From NCBI GenBank assembly GCA_903862415.1, contig CAIOYD010000041.1, forward strand, positions 1-64,000: a stretch of DNA of 64,000 nt, read 5' to 3'. Of this stretch, positions 9,378 through 18,830 are shown one piece after another. Made by a program: the position numbers and the translations under genes. Numbering within the stretch: position 1 is the first letter of the stretch; each line of letters begins with the position of its first letter. Below the pieces are notes generated by a model. The model was given only the letters and a program-made list of their open reading frames with translations. It did no database searches and had not been told where the DNA came from. This DNA comes from an uncultured Oxalobacteraceae bacterium. GTDB taxonomy: Bacteria; Pseudomonadota; Gammaproteobacteria; Burkholderiales; Burkholderiaceae_D.

Positions 9378-9688
9378 ATGCACATTCTGTCCATCTAATT
9401 AAAAAAGGGAGCTTAATAAACAATTAACTAAGTATCTGAACGCTGGAAAAAAATAACCTTGAAATGTAAGCGTTGTAACATTTTCGCACAGATTTTCATT
9501 GATTTGATAGCAATGCTACTTACGTGATACTAAATTGTACACATTTAAGTAAATAGCTGTTGTTTTTATTTTATGTTTTAAAGGAATTATTTGCCGGAGC
9601 AGCATTCCGGTAAACTAGTTCAGCAAAATAAATAAATAGCACTAAAATTCTTAGTACCTATTTAAAGTGCTCATGAGTAAATACCCTG
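9378..9688. other. Divergent AT-rich control region between lapE and lapG
   Basis: No gene fits in these 311 bases. The stretch is much richer in A and T than its surroundings and must hold the promoters for the lapE-B-C-regulator-lapA direction and for lapG-lapD. On the plus strand a sigma70-like pair TTGATA (9504-9509) and GATACT (9526-9531), 16 bases apart, could drive lapG, with a leader of about 150 bases. No clear operator was recognised. Confidence 0.4.
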
Positions 9689-10375
9689 ATGAATCGACCA
9701 GCCCCTATTGTTGTTTCATCCCTGCTGATGATACTGGTCATGCTGCTCAATCTCGGACTGCAATCCTGGCAATTGGCCTATGGGGTGAATTTGACACAAT
9801 TGCAGTTGAGTTATAAAAAATTGGGTGGGCAAGTTCAAGTGTTGCAGGATTGGCAAAATTTATTGATCCATGCCAAAGATCAGCCTGTCAACGAGCAACT
9901 CAGATCGGTGAATGAATTCTTTAACCGCTATCTGGTTTATGGTGAAGATATTGATGTCTGGGGACAGGCAGATTATTGGGCTACACCCATGCAATCTCTG
10001 GCTAAGGGTAAAGGCGATTGTGTTGCGTATGTGATTTCCAAATACTTTGCCTTGCGTGAATTAAATGTTCCAGAAAAGCAACTTCGTCTAATATACGTCA
10101 AAGCACGCATAGGCCGGCTAGATAGTCCGATACAACAGGCTCACATGATTCTGGCCTATTACCCCACGCCGGATGATGAGCCGTTAATTCTGGATAATCT
10201 GATTACCGATATACGTCCGGCGTCGCGGCGGCCGGATTTGCAGCCGGTCTTCAGCTTTAACAGCGAAGGGGTGTTTGTTGCGGTTGCAGGCAGTTCCGCG
10301 GTCGGACCCGGCGGAGTAGGGCGACTGTCGCGCTGGGCCGATGTCTTGCAAAGAGCACACACAGAAGGTTTTTAA
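9689..10375 (+). CDS. lapG: LapG-type periplasmic cysteine protease that releases the adhesin
   Basis: 228 residues of the bacterial transglutaminase-like (C93) peptidase family. A hydrophobic N-terminus (VVSSLLMILVMLLNLGLQ) acts as signal peptide or anchor. The catalytic triad is visible: Cys111 in GKGDCVAY, His152 in QQAHMILAYY and Asp169 in LILDNL, with spacing close to that of Pseudomonas LapG (C135, H172, D189). The enzyme is calcium-dependent in known members and cuts the adhesin after the first alanine of an xAAG site, present here at VAAG in the adhesin retention module. It is followed 26 bases later by lapD, its expected inhibitor. The upstream out-of-frame ATG at 9673 gives no protein. 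Confidence 0.93.
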   Translation: MNRPAPIVVSSLLMILVMLLNLGLQSWQLAYGVNLTQLQLSYKKLGGQVQVLQDWQNLLIHAKDQPVNEQLRSVNEFFNRYLVYGEDIDVWGQADYWATPMQSLAKGKGDCVAYVISKYFALRELNVPEKQLRLIYVKARIGRLDSPIQQAHMILAYYPTPDDEPLILDNLITDIRPASRRPDLQPVFSFNSEGVFVAVAGSSAVGPGGVGRLSRWADVLQRAHTEGF

Positions 10376-10401
10376 ATTAATTAGCGGCCAGAGGAAATTC
10401 T

Positions 10402-12327
10402 ATGTCCATGTATCGCCAGATATGGCTTTCATTACTGTTGACGGCAGCGTTATGCTTAGCTGGCGGGCTGCTGGCCTCCACCTTGAGTGCGCGCGGTTAT
10501 CTGGAAGACCAGTTGCGCATGAAAAATGCCGATAACGCGTCCACGCTGGCCTTGTCGCTCAGTCAGCATCAAGGCGATCCGGTGGAAATTGGACTCGCAG
10601 TGGCGGCCATGTTTGATAACGGTCACTATGAACTCATCCGGGTGGTTGATCAGCATGGGCGCGAAGTCGCCGTGCGTCAATCTACCTCGGTCATTGTAGA
10701 CGCACCACGCTGGTTTGTGAATGCGGTACCGATTTCCTCGGTCCCCGGCCAGGCATTGATCAGTAACGGCTGGAATCAGGCTGGCACAGTCACCATCGTC
10801 AGTAATACCCGTTTTGCGTATAAAACCCTGTGGGAATCCACCATGGCGATGGTTGCAGCACTGTTGCTCAGCAGTCTGCTGGGTGGCTGGCTGGGAACGC
10901 TGGTGCTGCGTCGACTGAAAAAAACGGTTGACCAGGTGATTGCTCAGGCGCAAGCCATTACTGAACATCATTTTATTACCACGCCAGAATCCAACGTACC
11001 CGAATTGCGCCACCTGACGTCGGCCATGAATAAAACCGTGTTGTTGCTCAAAAAAATGTTTGCCGAAGAAGCCCTGCGCCTCGAGCAGGTGCGACTCGAA
11101 GCCAATTCCGATGCGCTCACCGGACTGGCCAACCGCAGTTATTTTATGGGCCAACTGCAGGCAGCGTTTGAAATGGAAGATTCCTATTCAGGCGCGCTGC
11201 TTATCATTCGTGTTGCCAATCTGGCGGAAGTTAATAAACGCCTTGGCCGGACAGAAACCGATGCCTTGCTGAAAAATGTCGCGGCTACCTTAAATAAATT
11301 TGTTGCGCGCGTGCCCAACAGCCTGGCAGCGCGTCTCAATGGCGCCGATTTTGGACTGTTGTTGCCGCTCACTGAGCCGCATCCGCTGGCCGATGAAGTG
11401 CTCGATGCAGTCATTGCCGCCACCTCCGCTTATATACAGCGCGATTCGTTGGCCTTTATTGGTGCCGGTAAATTCAGTTATGGCTTGAATCTGGCTAACC
11501 TGATGACTCAGGTGGATGCCGCACTGGCCGCCGCCGAAGCGCAGGGCATGAGTTGTATTCGCGACGCCAGCACGGTGCTCAGTGAAGATGCTCCACGCAG
11601 CAATGAGCAATGGTTGCGACTGATATATCACGCCATCGAAAACCGCGAAACCAAACTTGGCGCCTTTCCGGTCACCGATTTTAGCCAGCAACTAATCCAC
11701 AGTGAGTGTCCCTTGCGCATGCGTTTTGGTCAGGAATGGTTGCCGGCAGGGCAATTTTTACCGGTAGCAGAAAAACTCGGACTCAGCTCCACCCTTGACA
11801 CCATTGCCGTCACCATGGGAATTGAGGAATTGAATACGCACCGCGAAATTGCCGGTCTGGCGATCAATCTGTCCGCCCGTTCTCTGGAAGATGCTACTTT
11901 CTGTGACTATATTCGCACCATCTTGCTGGCCAATCCGAAGGCCAGTCGGCGCCTGTGGATCGAATTCCCTGAATATGGCGCCTATGCCCATCTGGCAGCG
12001 TTTAAAGAATTCTGCCGTCAGATCAAGTCAACTGGTTGTCGTATTGGGTTGGAGCATTTTGGTCGCCAATTCAGTCAAATCGGTTTGCTGCAGGAAATTG
12101 AACTCGATTATCTTAAAGTCGATGCCAGTTTCATTCGCCATATCCATCAAAACCCCGGTAATCAATTGTTTTTGAAAGGATTGATCAGTATCGGCCATCA
12201 TCTGGGGATGCAGATTTTCGCCGAGGGTGTGACGCAGGCGGATGAATTAAACACCCTTGCCGAACTCGGTTTTGATGGCGCGACCGGTCCGGGGGTCAAA
12301 ATCGCTTCGTTTGAAAATAAAAATTAA
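10402..12327 (+). CDS. lapD: LapD-type c-di-GMP receptor with inactive GGDEF and EAL domains
   Basis: 641 residues. First membrane helix (about 7-27), periplasmic LapD/MoxY-type output domain (about 28-145), second helix (about 148-170), HAMP, then GGDEF and EAL domains. The GGDEF signature is replaced by NGADFG near 313-318 and the EAL motif by ECPLR near 435, while KVDASFI and AEGV are kept. This is the pattern of a c-di-GMP binding receptor without synthase or hydrolase activity. When bound to c-di-GMP at the inner face, its periplasmic domain should capture LapG and protect the adhesin. It is the second gene of the lapG-lapD unit. The assignment is strong because of both domain order and neighbours. 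Confidence 0.93.
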   Translation: MSMYRQIWLSLLLTAALCLAGGLLASTLSARGYLEDQLRMKNADNASTLALSLSQHQGDPVEIGLAVAAMFDNGHYELIRVVDQHGREVAVRQSTSVIVDAPRWFVNAVPISSVPGQALISNGWNQAGTVTIVSNTRFAYKTLWESTMAMVAALLLSSLLGGWLGTLVLRRLKKTVDQVIAQAQAITEHHFITTPESNVPELRHLTSAMNKTVLLLKKMFAEEALRLEQVRLEANSDALTGLANRSYFMGQLQAAFEMEDSYSGALLIIRVANLAEVNKRLGRTETDALLKNVAATLNKFVARVPNSLAARLNGADFGLLLPLTEPHPLADEVLDAVIAATSAYIQRDSLAFIGAGKFSYGLNLANLMTQVDAALAAAEAQGMSCIRDASTVLSEDAPRSNEQWLRLIYHAIENRETKLGAFPVTDFSQQLIHSECPLRMRFGQEWLPAGQFLPVAEKLGLSSTLDTIAVTMGIEELNTHREIAGLAINLSARSLEDATFCDYIRTILLANPKASRRLWIEFPEYGAYAHLAAFKEFCRQIKSTGCRIGLEHFGRQFSQIGLLQEIELDYLKVDASFIRHIHQNPGNQLFLKGLISIGHHLGMQIFAEGVTQADELNTLAELGFDGATGPGVKIASFENKN

Positions 12328-12448
12328 TATAATAATAACCATTGCCAACTTGTTGACGAAAAATGAAGTTTGTTCAAAATTGAGAGCAATTCTGCTTATT
12401 TTCTTGTAGAATACGCCGCTGGAGTTAAAATGCCGCAGGCGGAAATTT

Positions 12449-12475
12449 GGGCGACTGAGTCGCCTTTGTTTTTTC
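12449..12475 (+). terminator. Intrinsic terminator downstream of lapD
   Basis: Perfect GGCGAC-TGA-GTCGCC stem followed by TTTGTTTTTT. It lies 122 bases after the lapD stop and just before the tRNA gene. Confidence 0.7.
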
Positions 12476-12506
12476 TGCGCATTGCATAACAAGTATGCAC
12501 AAACCC

Positions 12507-12593
12507 GCGAGGATGGCGAAATTGGTAGACGCACCAGGTTTAGGTCCTGACGCCAGTAATGGTGTGGGGGTTCGAGTCCCCCTTCTCGCACCA
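12507..12593 (+). tRNA. leuW: tRNA-Leu (anticodon UAG)
   Basis: An 87-base cloverleaf with encoded CCA end. The acceptor arms GCGAGGA and TTCTCGC pair with one G-U; the D arm has the class II leucine pattern (TGGCGAAATTGGTAGACGCA), the anticodon loop is TTTAGGT with UAG, a long variable arm follows (TGACGCCAGTAATGGTG), and the T arm is GGGGGTTCGAGTCCCCC. It lies 26 bases upstream of tig, as in many Burkholderiales. Confidence 0.97.
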
Positions 12594-12619
12594 CAGACAA
12601 TTTTTATTTGGACGATTAC

Positions 12620-13966
12620 ATGGCAACTGCTGTCGAAACATTGGGTAAATTGGAACGCCGTCTGACTATCGCTGTGCCATTGGCAGACGTGCGCGTAGAA
12701 GTTGAAAAACGCTTGAAAGTACGTGCCCGTACAGCGAAAGCACCAGGCTTCCGGCCAGGTAAAGTTCCTATGAAAATGGTTGCCGCACAATACGGCTATC
12801 AGGTAGAGACCGAAGTGCTCAACGATCAGGTCGGACGCGCTTTTGGTGCTGCTGCCAATGAAAATAAATTACGCGTGGCCGGTTATCCGAACATCGTACC
12901 GAAAGAAGGCGCTGCCCCTGAAGGTCAGGTACAGTTTGAAGCTACTTTCGAAATTTATCCGGAAATCAGTATTGGCGACTTGACTACTGCTGAAGTGACT
13001 CAGGTTAAAACCGTGGTCAGCGATGTGGAAATCGATAAAACCATCGATATCCTGCGCAAGCAACGCGTACATTTCCACGTAAAAGGCCAGGCCGGTGAAC
13101 ACGGTGATGGCGGAGCTGATCTGTCAGCGCAAAGCGGTGATCGTGCTACCGTTGATTTCGTCGGCACCATCGACGGCGTTGAATTCCAGGGCGGCAAGGC
13201 CCAAGCGTTTGAGTTTGTTTTGGGTGAAGGCCGTATGTTGCCAGAATTCGAAGCCGCCACCATCGGCCTTAAAGTCGGTGAATCCAAAGTATTTTCGATG
13301 GCTTTCCCAGCGGATTACCATGGTAAGGATGTGGCTGGTAAAACAGCTGAATTCACCCTGAAATTAGTGAATCTGGAATGGGCGCACTTGCCAGCAGTGG
13401 ATGCTGAATTCGCTAAAATGCTCGGCGTTGAAGATGGCGATCTGGCTAAAATGCGTACCGACATCAAAGAAAATTTAGAGCGTGAAGTTGGCGGTCGTGT
13501 TAAATCACAAACTAAAAACAGCGTCATGGATGCCTTGTTGAAGATTTCCGAATTCGATGTGCCTAAAGTGCTCATCAATCAGGATTCAGAACGTCTGGCA
13601 GAAATGACCCGTCAGGACATGGAACAGCGCGGCATGAACGTCAAAGACGTTCCGTTCCCACTGGAAATGTTCCACGCACAGGCAGAACGCCGTGTGCGCC
13701 TGGGTCTGATTCTGGCAGAACTGGTCAAGACTAACAGCCTTAAAGCTACTTTTGAACAAGTTGAAGCGCAGGTTGCTGATTTTGCCAAGAGCTATGAAGA
13801 TCCAAAACAGGTGATGCGTTATTATTTTAACGACAGAAATCGTCTGGCTGAAGTGGAAGCCCTTGTATTAGAAGAAAACGTCGTCAACTTCGTGCTTGGA
13901 AAAGCAAAAGTAAGCGATAAAGTCGTTTCTTTTGATGATTTGATGGGTAATCAAGCTCAGGCATAA
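12620..13966 (+). CDS. tig: Trigger factor, ribosome-bound chaperone
   Basis: 448 residues. The ribosome-binding loop GFRPGKVP is at 43-50, followed by the FKBP-type prolyl isomerase domain (about 165-250, [15 protein letters not shown]) and the long helical C-terminal chaperone domain. It binds ribosomal protein L23 at the exit tunnel and shields nascent chains. Start: ATG 12620, giving [13 protein letters not shown], typical for the family; the longer in-frame TTG at 12608 is not needed. It heads the folding and proteolysis cluster tig-clpP-clpX-lon, with clpP 32 bases downstream. Confidence 0.97.
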   Translation: MATAVETLGKLERRLTIAVPLADVRVEVEKRLKVRARTAKAPGFRPGKVPMKMVAAQYGYQVETEVLNDQVGRAFGAAANENKLRVAGYPNIVPKEGAAPEGQVQFEATFEIYPEISIGDLTTAEVTQVKTVVSDVEIDKTIDILRKQRVHFHVKGQAGEHGDGGADLSAQSGDRATVDFVGTIDGVEFQGGKAQAFEFVLGEGRMLPEFEAATIGLKVGESKVFSMAFPADYHGKDVAGKTAEFTLKLVNLEWAHLPAVDAEFAKMLGVEDGDLAKMRTDIKENLEREVGGRVKSQTKNSVMDALLKISEFDVPKVLINQDSERLAEMTRQDMEQRGMNVKDVPFPLEMFHAQAERRVRLGLILAELVKTNSLKATFEQVEAQVADFAKSYEDPKQVMRYYFNDRNRLAEVEALVLEENVVNFVLGKAKVSDKVVSFDDLMGNQAQA

Positions 13967-13998
13967 TTGAGCACACCTCTAACCAGCAAGGAAAACAC

Positions 13999-14625
13999 AT
14001 GACAAGCTTGATACAAAATTCAGCACTGAATACAGAAATGCTCGGTATGGTGCCGATGGTCATTGAGCAAAGTGGCCGTGGTGAACGTTCATATGACATT
14101 TACTCACGTCTGTTAAAAGAGCGTGTGATTTTCCTCGTTGGCCCGGTTAATGACCATACCGCCAATCTGGTGGTGGCGCAGTTGTTGTTTCTGGAAAGCG
14201 AAAATCCGGACAAGGATATTTCGTTTTACATTAACTCACCTGGTGGTTCGGTCTCTGCCGGTATGGCGATTTACGACACCATGAATTTCATCAAACCCGA
14301 TATCTCGACACTGTGTACCGGTATGGCCGCCTCAATGGGTGCCTTCCTGTTGTCCGCGGGTGCCAAGGGCAAGCGATTTTCGCTGCCGAACTCCCGCATC
14401 ATGATTCATCAACCTTTGGGTGGTGCTCAGGGTCAGGCGTCCGACATTGAAATTCAGGCCCGTGAAATTTTGTATTTGCGTGAACGCCTCAATGGCATGT
14501 TGGCCACACATACCGGTAAAACGGCAGAGCAAATCGGTAAAGACACTGACCGCGACAATTTCATGTCCGCGGAAGAAGCAGTAGAATATGGCTTAATTGA
14601 CAAAGTCATGACTCATCGGCTGTAA
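13999..14625 (+). CDS. clpP: ATP-dependent Clp protease proteolytic subunit
   Basis: 208 residues, normal length. The serine protease triad is Ser112 (GMAASMGA), His137 (MIHQP) and Asp186 (TDRDNF). The protein forms a double-heptamer chamber that degrades substrates unfolded by ClpX, encoded next. A short N-terminal propeptide precedes the mature start, probably after residue 14 or so by analogy with E. coli. AGCAAGGAAA precedes the ATG as ribosome site. A strong terminator follows, so clpX is probably transcribed separately. Confidence 0.97.
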   Translation: MTSLIQNSALNTEMLGMVPMVIEQSGRGERSYDIYSRLLKERVIFLVGPVNDHTANLVVAQLLFLESENPDKDISFYINSPGGSVSAGMAIYDTMNFIKPDISTLCTGMAASMGAFLLSAGAKGKRFSLPNSRIMIHQPLGGAQGQASDIEIQAREILYLRERLNGMLATHTGKTAEQIGKDTDRDNFMSAEEAVEYGLIDKVMTHRL

Positions 14626-14639
14626 CATTTTCGCCTCTT

Positions 14640-14666
14640 AAAAACGCCCGTTGGGCGTTTTTTTGT
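14640..14666 (+). terminator. Intrinsic terminator after clpP
   Basis: AAAACGCCC-GTT-GGGCGTTTTTTT hairpin with a U-run, 15 bases after the clpP stop codon. Confidence 0.88.
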
Positions 14667-14695
14667 TTTTTGAATTGTTATTTCTCGTATTTCTG

Positions 14696-14753
14696 ATTAC
14701 CACAGGTAATATTCATACTGTTCCCGATGACGAACCCGGTAATTACAGGTAAT
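14696..14753. promoter_or_regulatory. Two small inverted repeats in front of clpX
   Basis: ATTACC-ACA-GGTAAT (14696-14710) is a perfect 6-bp inverted repeat, and ATTAC-AG-GTAAT (14742-14753) is a second one; both contain ACAGGTAATAT, 46 bases apart. They sit 32-90 bases upstream of the clpX start, where an operator pair would be expected. The factor is unknown. Confidence 0.35.
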
Positions 14754-14784
14754 ATCAAATCCATTCTCACCTTTAAACTGTATC

Positions 14785-16053
14785 ATGTCAGATAAAAAAT
14801 CATCCAATGGTGAAAAGTTGCTCTATTGCTCATTTTGTGGCAAGAGTCAACACGAAGTAAAAAAACTCATTGCCGGTCCTTCGGTATTCATTTGCGATGA
14901 GTGTATTGATCTGTGTAACGATATCATTCGTGATGAAATTTCCAGCATTGAAACCATCGGTAGCAACAAAGCTGATTTGCCGACGCCGGCAGAAATCTGC
15001 GAGTTGCTCAATCAATACGTCATCGGACAGGTAACGGCCAAACGGATTTTGTCGGTAGCGGTTTATAACCATTACAAGCGTCTGAAATATCTGGGTAAAA
15101 AAGACGACGTTGAACTGGCAAAAAGCAATATTCTGTTGGTCGGCCCTACTGGTTCGGGTAAAACCCTGCTGGCACAAACGCTGGCGCGCATGCTCAATGT
15201 GCCGTTTGTGATTGCCGACGCCACCACACTGACCGAAGCGGGTTATGTGGGTGAAGACGTGGAAAACATCATTCAGAAATTACTGCAAAACTGTAATTAC
15301 GATGTTGAAAAAGCACAAAAAGGCATCGTCTATATCGATGAAATCGACAAGATTTCACGCAAGTCGGATAATCCGTCCATTACCCGTGATGTGTCCGGTG
15401 AAGGCGTGCAGCAAGCATTGCTCAAACTCATCGAAGGCACCATGGCTTCCGTGCCACCTCAGGGCGGGCGCAAGCATCCGAACCAGGATTTCGTGCAGAT
15501 CGATACCACCAACATCATGTTTATCTGTGGTGGTGCGTTTGACGGCTTAACCAAACTGATCGCTAACCGTTCTGAAAAAGGCGGAATTGGTTTTTCTGCC
15601 AGCGTCAAGAGCAAAGAAGAAGCCGCGTCCAACCAGCATCTGCAGGAAGTCGAACCGGAAGATCTGATCAAGTTTGGTTTGATTCCGGAACTCGTCGGCC
15701 GTTTGCCGGTAGTGGCGACCTTAAACGAACTCGATGAAGAAGCGCTGATTCAAATTCTGGTTGAGCCGAAAAATGCCCTGATCAAACAATACGCCAAGTT
15801 ACTGGAAATGGAAGGCGCAGAACTCGAAATCCGTCCATCCGCCTTGCATGCGATTGCCAAAAAAGCCATTGCACGTAAAGCTGGTGCGCGTGGTTTGCGT
15901 TCGATTCTTGAACATGCCTTGCTCGACGTTATGTACGATTTGCCAAGTGAAGCCGATGTATCCAAAGTCGTGATTGATGAAAACACGATCAATAATGGCG
16001 CCAAGCCATTGTTGATTTACCATGATAAAGCCAAAGCGTCAGGTGAAAACTGA
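14785..16053 (+). CDS. clpX: Clp protease ATP-binding unfoldase subunit
   Basis: 422 residues. N-terminal C4 zinc finger with Cys15, Cys18, Cys37 and Cys40, which dimerises and binds adaptors; AAA+ module with Walker A GPTGSGKT near 120, Walker B IVYIDEID near 182, an IGF-type ClpP-docking loop (GGIGFSAS) and sensor 2 arginine in KAGARGLRS. It unfolds tagged proteins and feeds them to ClpP. The 160-base gap after clpP contains a terminator and two inverted repeats, so this gene likely has its own promoter. Confidence 0.97.
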   Translation: MSDKKSSNGEKLLYCSFCGKSQHEVKKLIAGPSVFICDECIDLCNDIIRDEISSIETIGSNKADLPTPAEICELLNQYVIGQVTAKRILSVAVYNHYKRLKYLGKKDDVELAKSNILLVGPTGSGKTLLAQTLARMLNVPFVIADATTLTEAGYVGEDVENIIQKLLQNCNYDVEKAQKGIVYIDEIDKISRKSDNPSITRDVSGEGVQQALLKLIEGTMASVPPQGGRKHPNQDFVQIDTTNIMFICGGAFDGLTKLIANRSEKGGIGFSASVKSKEEAASNQHLQEVEPEDLIKFGLIPELVGRLPVVATLNELDEEALIQILVEPKNALIKQYAKLLEMEGAELEIRPSALHAIAKKAIARKAGARGLRSILEHALLDVMYDLPSEADVSKVVIDENTINNGAKPLLIYHDKAKASGEN

Positions 16054-16116
16054 TTTTTGTGCGGAAAAGATGGCAGGTACTTAAGATAAAACCTACAATC
16101 AATCCATGTCAGGTCG

Positions 16117-16155
16117 AAAAGCCACCTCGGGTTGATCTCGGGAGTGGCTTTTGTT
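16117..16155 (+). terminator. Intrinsic terminator after clpX
   Basis: AAAAGCCACCTC pairs with GAGTGGCTTTT (one bulged C) across a 13-base loop, ending in a TTTTGTTTT run; 64 bases after the clpX stop. Confidence 0.75.
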
Positions 16156-16196
16156 TTATCTGTGCATTGCCATATCATGATAATTTTTAATAAGGA

Positions 16197-16225
16197 CTTG
16201 AGATTTACCAATCCGTGCCAACATG
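16197..16225 (+). promoter_or_regulatory. Possible heat-shock (sigma32-type) promoter of lon
   Basis: CTTGAG at 16197-16202 and CCAACATG at 16218-16225, 15 bases apart, partly match the sigma32 consensus (CTTGAA and CCCCATNT). lon is a heat-shock gene in relatives. The -10 match is imperfect. Confidence 0.3.
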
Positions 16226-16256
16226 TTGTTGAGAGTTAATTAAAATAAGGCAAACC

Positions 16257-18665
16257 ATGACGACGACAATCAGTACCGAATATACCCAGTTGCCATTGTT
16301 ACCTTTGCGGGATGTGGTTGTATTTCCGCATATGGTGATTCCACTTTTTGTGGGGCGCCCAAAATCCATCAAGGCACTTGAAGTCGCCATGGAGCAAGGT
16401 AAAAGTATTTTGCTCGCGGCCCAAAAAGCTGCTGCCAAAGACGAACCTTCGGCCGACGACATTTATGAAATCGGTTGCGTTGCCAATATTCTGCAAATGC
16501 TCAAATTGCCGGACGGTACCGTTAAGGTACTCGTCGAAGGTGCACAGCGCGCCCGTATCAGTCAGGCGCGTGAAACTGACGGTTACTTCGTTGCCAATCT
16601 GATTCCGGTCGAAACCGAAATCAGCAATGACTCCGAAGTCGAAGCCATGCGCCGCGCCATCGTGCAGCAATTTGACCAATATGTAAAACTCAACAAAAAA
16701 ATTCCACCTGAAATTCTGGCGTCCCTGTCCGGGATAGATGATGCTGGTCGTCTGGCCGATACCGTGGCAGCACAATTGCCGCTGAAGCTTGATCAGAAAC
16801 AGGAAATTCTGGAAATTTTCAGCGTTGCCAAACGTCTGGAGCATTTGCTCGGGCAACTCGAAGGTGAACTCGATATCCTGCAGGTAGAAAAACGCATCCG
16901 CGGACGTGTCAAACGTCAGATGGAAAAATCTCAGCGTGAATACTATCTGAACGAACAGGTCAAAGCGATTCAGAAAGAATTGGGCGAAGGTGAAGAGGGC
17001 GCCGATCTGGAAGAAATCGACAAGCGCATTATTGCCGCCAAAATGCCGAAAGAAGCCAGAGATAAAGCCGTCAGCGAGTTGAAAAAACTCAAACTGATGT
17101 CGGCCATGTCGGCCGAAGCGACCGTGGTGCGCAACTATATCGACACCCTGATCAACCTGCCGTGGAAGAAAAAATCCAAGGTCACCAATGATTTGGCGAA
17201 TGCGGAAAAAGTCCTCGACGCAGATCATTTCGGGCTGGAAAAAGTGAAGGAACGGGTACTCGAATATCTGGCCGTGCAACAGCGGGTGGATAAACTCAAG
17301 GCGCCGATTTTATGTTTCGTCGGACCTCCTGGCGTAGGTAAAACCTCGTTGGGTCAATCGATAGCGCGTGCAACCAACCGCAAGTTTGTGCGTATGGCCT
17401 TGGGTGGTGTACGTGATGAAGCCGAAATTCGCGGTCATCGCCGTACCTATATCGGTTCTATGCCGGGAAAAATTTTGCAAAGCCTGTCCAAGATTGGCGT
17501 GCGCAATCCTTTGTTCCTGCTCGATGAAGTCGACAAGATGGGTGCTGATTTCCGTGGCGATCCTTCGTCAGCCTTGCTCGAAGTGCTCGATCCGGAACAG
17601 AATCACACCTTTTCCGATCACTATCTGGAAGTCGATTTCGATTTGTCCGATGTGATGTTTGTGGCGACTTCCAACTCGTACAATATTCCGGCGGCGTTAC
17701 TGGACCGGATGGAAGTTATTCGTCTGTCCGGATACACCGAAGATGAAAAGAGCAGCATCGCGCAGCGTTATTTGCTGCCTAAGCAAATCAAAAACAATGG
17801 TTTGAAAGAGGATGAAATTTCTCTGTCCGAGACCGCGATCCGCGACATCATTCGTTATTACACGCGTGAAGCCGGTGTGCGTTCACTCGAACGCGAAATT
17901 TCCAAAATCTGCCGCAAGGTGGTGAAGTTGCTGCTGCTGAAAAAACACGACAAAAAAGTCATGGTGACCTGCAAAAATCTGGATAAATATCTGGGTGTGC
18001 GTCGCTATGATTTTGGTATGGCAGTCAAAGACAATCAGGTGGGTCAGGTCGTTGGTCTGGCCTGGACTGAAGTTGGCGGTGATCTCTTGACTATCGAAGC
18101 GGTTTCCATGCCGGGTAAAGGCAATGTGATCCGTACCGGTACTTTGGGCGATGTGATGAAAGAATCGATTGAAGCCGCCCGCACGGTGGTGCGCAGCCGT
18201 TCACAACGTCTGGGTATCAAAGCCGATGTGTTTGAAAAAACCGATGTCCATATTCATGTGCCTGAAGGCGCAACACCTAAAGACGGTCCTTCTGCCGGTA
18301 TCGCCATGACTACCGCGCTGGTGTCGATCTTTACCGGTATCCCGGTGCGGGCTGACGTTGCCATGACGGGTGAAATTACCCTGCGTGGTGAAGTCTTGCC
18401 GATTGGTGGTCTGAAAGAAAAACTGCTGGCAGCCCATCGCGGCGGTATTAAAACTGTCATCATTCCGGAAGAAAACGCCAAAGATCTGGCCGAGATTCCG
18501 GATAATGTGAAAAACAATCTGGAAATTATTCCGGTGCGCTGGATAGACCGGGTACTGGAAATTGCCCTCGAACGTGTGCCACAGGCGCTGGTGGAAGAAG
18601 AAGTTGTGGTGGCCACTGCCACACCGGCAACAACGGAAGTGGTTGATCCGGTGGTGAAGCATTAA
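16257..18665 (+). CDS. lon: ATP-dependent Lon protease
   Basis: 802 residues of the LonA type. N-terminal substrate-binding LON domain (starts LPLLPLRDVVVFPHMVIPLF), coiled middle, AAA+ domain with Walker A GPPGVGKT at 356-363, and C-terminal protease domain with the Ser679-Lys722 dyad (KDGPSAG and GLKEK), numbered as in E. coli. It degrades misfolded and regulatory proteins in the cytoplasm. The last 20 residues are a valine/alanine/threonine-rich tail of no known role. It is framed by its own upstream region and a strong terminator. Confidence 0.97.
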   Translation: MTTTISTEYTQLPLLPLRDVVVFPHMVIPLFVGRPKSIKALEVAMEQGKSILLAAQKAAAKDEPSADDIYEIGCVANILQMLKLPDGTVKVLVEGAQRARISQARETDGYFVANLIPVETEISNDSEVEAMRRAIVQQFDQYVKLNKKIPPEILASLSGIDDAGRLADTVAAQLPLKLDQKQEILEIFSVAKRLEHLLGQLEGELDILQVEKRIRGRVKRQMEKSQREYYLNEQVKAIQKELGEGEEGADLEEIDKRIIAAKMPKEARDKAVSELKKLKLMSAMSAEATVVRNYIDTLINLPWKKKSKVTNDLANAEKVLDADHFGLEKVKERVLEYLAVQQRVDKLKAPILCFVGPPGVGKTSLGQSIARATNRKFVRMALGGVRDEAEIRGHRRTYIGSMPGKILQSLSKIGVRNPLFLLDEVDKMGADFRGDPSSALLEVLDPEQNHTFSDHYLEVDFDLSDVMFVATSNSYNIPAALLDRMEVIRLSGYTEDEKSSIAQRYLLPKQIKNNGLKEDEISLSETAIRDIIRYYTREAGVRSLEREISKICRKVVKLLLLKKHDKKVMVTCKNLDKYLGVRRYDFGMAVKDNQVGQVVGLAWTEVGGDLLTIEAVSMPGKGNVIRTGTLGDVMKESIEAARTVVRSRSQRLGIKADVFEKTDVHIHVPEGATPKDGPSAGIAMTTALVSIFTGIPVRADVAMTGEITLRGEVLPIGGLKEKLLAAHRGGIKTVIIPEENAKDLAEIPDNVKNNLEIIPVRWIDRVLEIALERVPQALVEEEVVVATATPATTEVVDPVVKH

Positions 18666-18686
18666 GCTTTAACGCTTAAGGCTGGA

Positions 18687-18727
18687 AAAACAATGCCGCT
18701 CATAGGTTTAATGAGCGGCATTGTTTT
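18687..18727 (+). terminator. Strong intrinsic terminator after lon
   Basis: A perfect 17-bp stem, AAAACAATGCCGCTCAT (18687-18703) with ATGAGCGGCATTGTTTT (18711-18727), and a 7-base loop. The symmetric A and T ends let it work in both directions. Confidence 0.9.
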
Positions 18728-18734
18728 AACCACA

Positions 18735-18768
18735 TGGTGTATTACGCCTGCGGCTAATGCACCCTACC
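18735..18768. repeat. Dispersed palindromic repeat, single copy
   Basis: TGGTGTATTACGCCTGCGGC followed by TAATGCACCCTACC. The outer parts are self-complementary (GGTGTATTA with TAATGCACC, one mismatch). Two further copies form the large inverted repeat at 23440-23530. It looks like a REP-type intergenic element. Confidence 0.7.
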
Positions 18769-18830
18769 AGTTGGCCAAACTTTTCATATGCATTCCGGGT
18801 TTTGTGCCTGAAAAGAATTTAATGGCAAAA

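Noticed and set aside
12247-12600. Minus-strand 117-codon frame
   Set aside because: It runs through the tRNA-Leu gene and the terminator and has no protein features.
16299-17279. 326-codon frame opposite lon
   Set aside because: Its phenylalanine/glutamine-rich composition is the mirror of lon codons; lon is certain.
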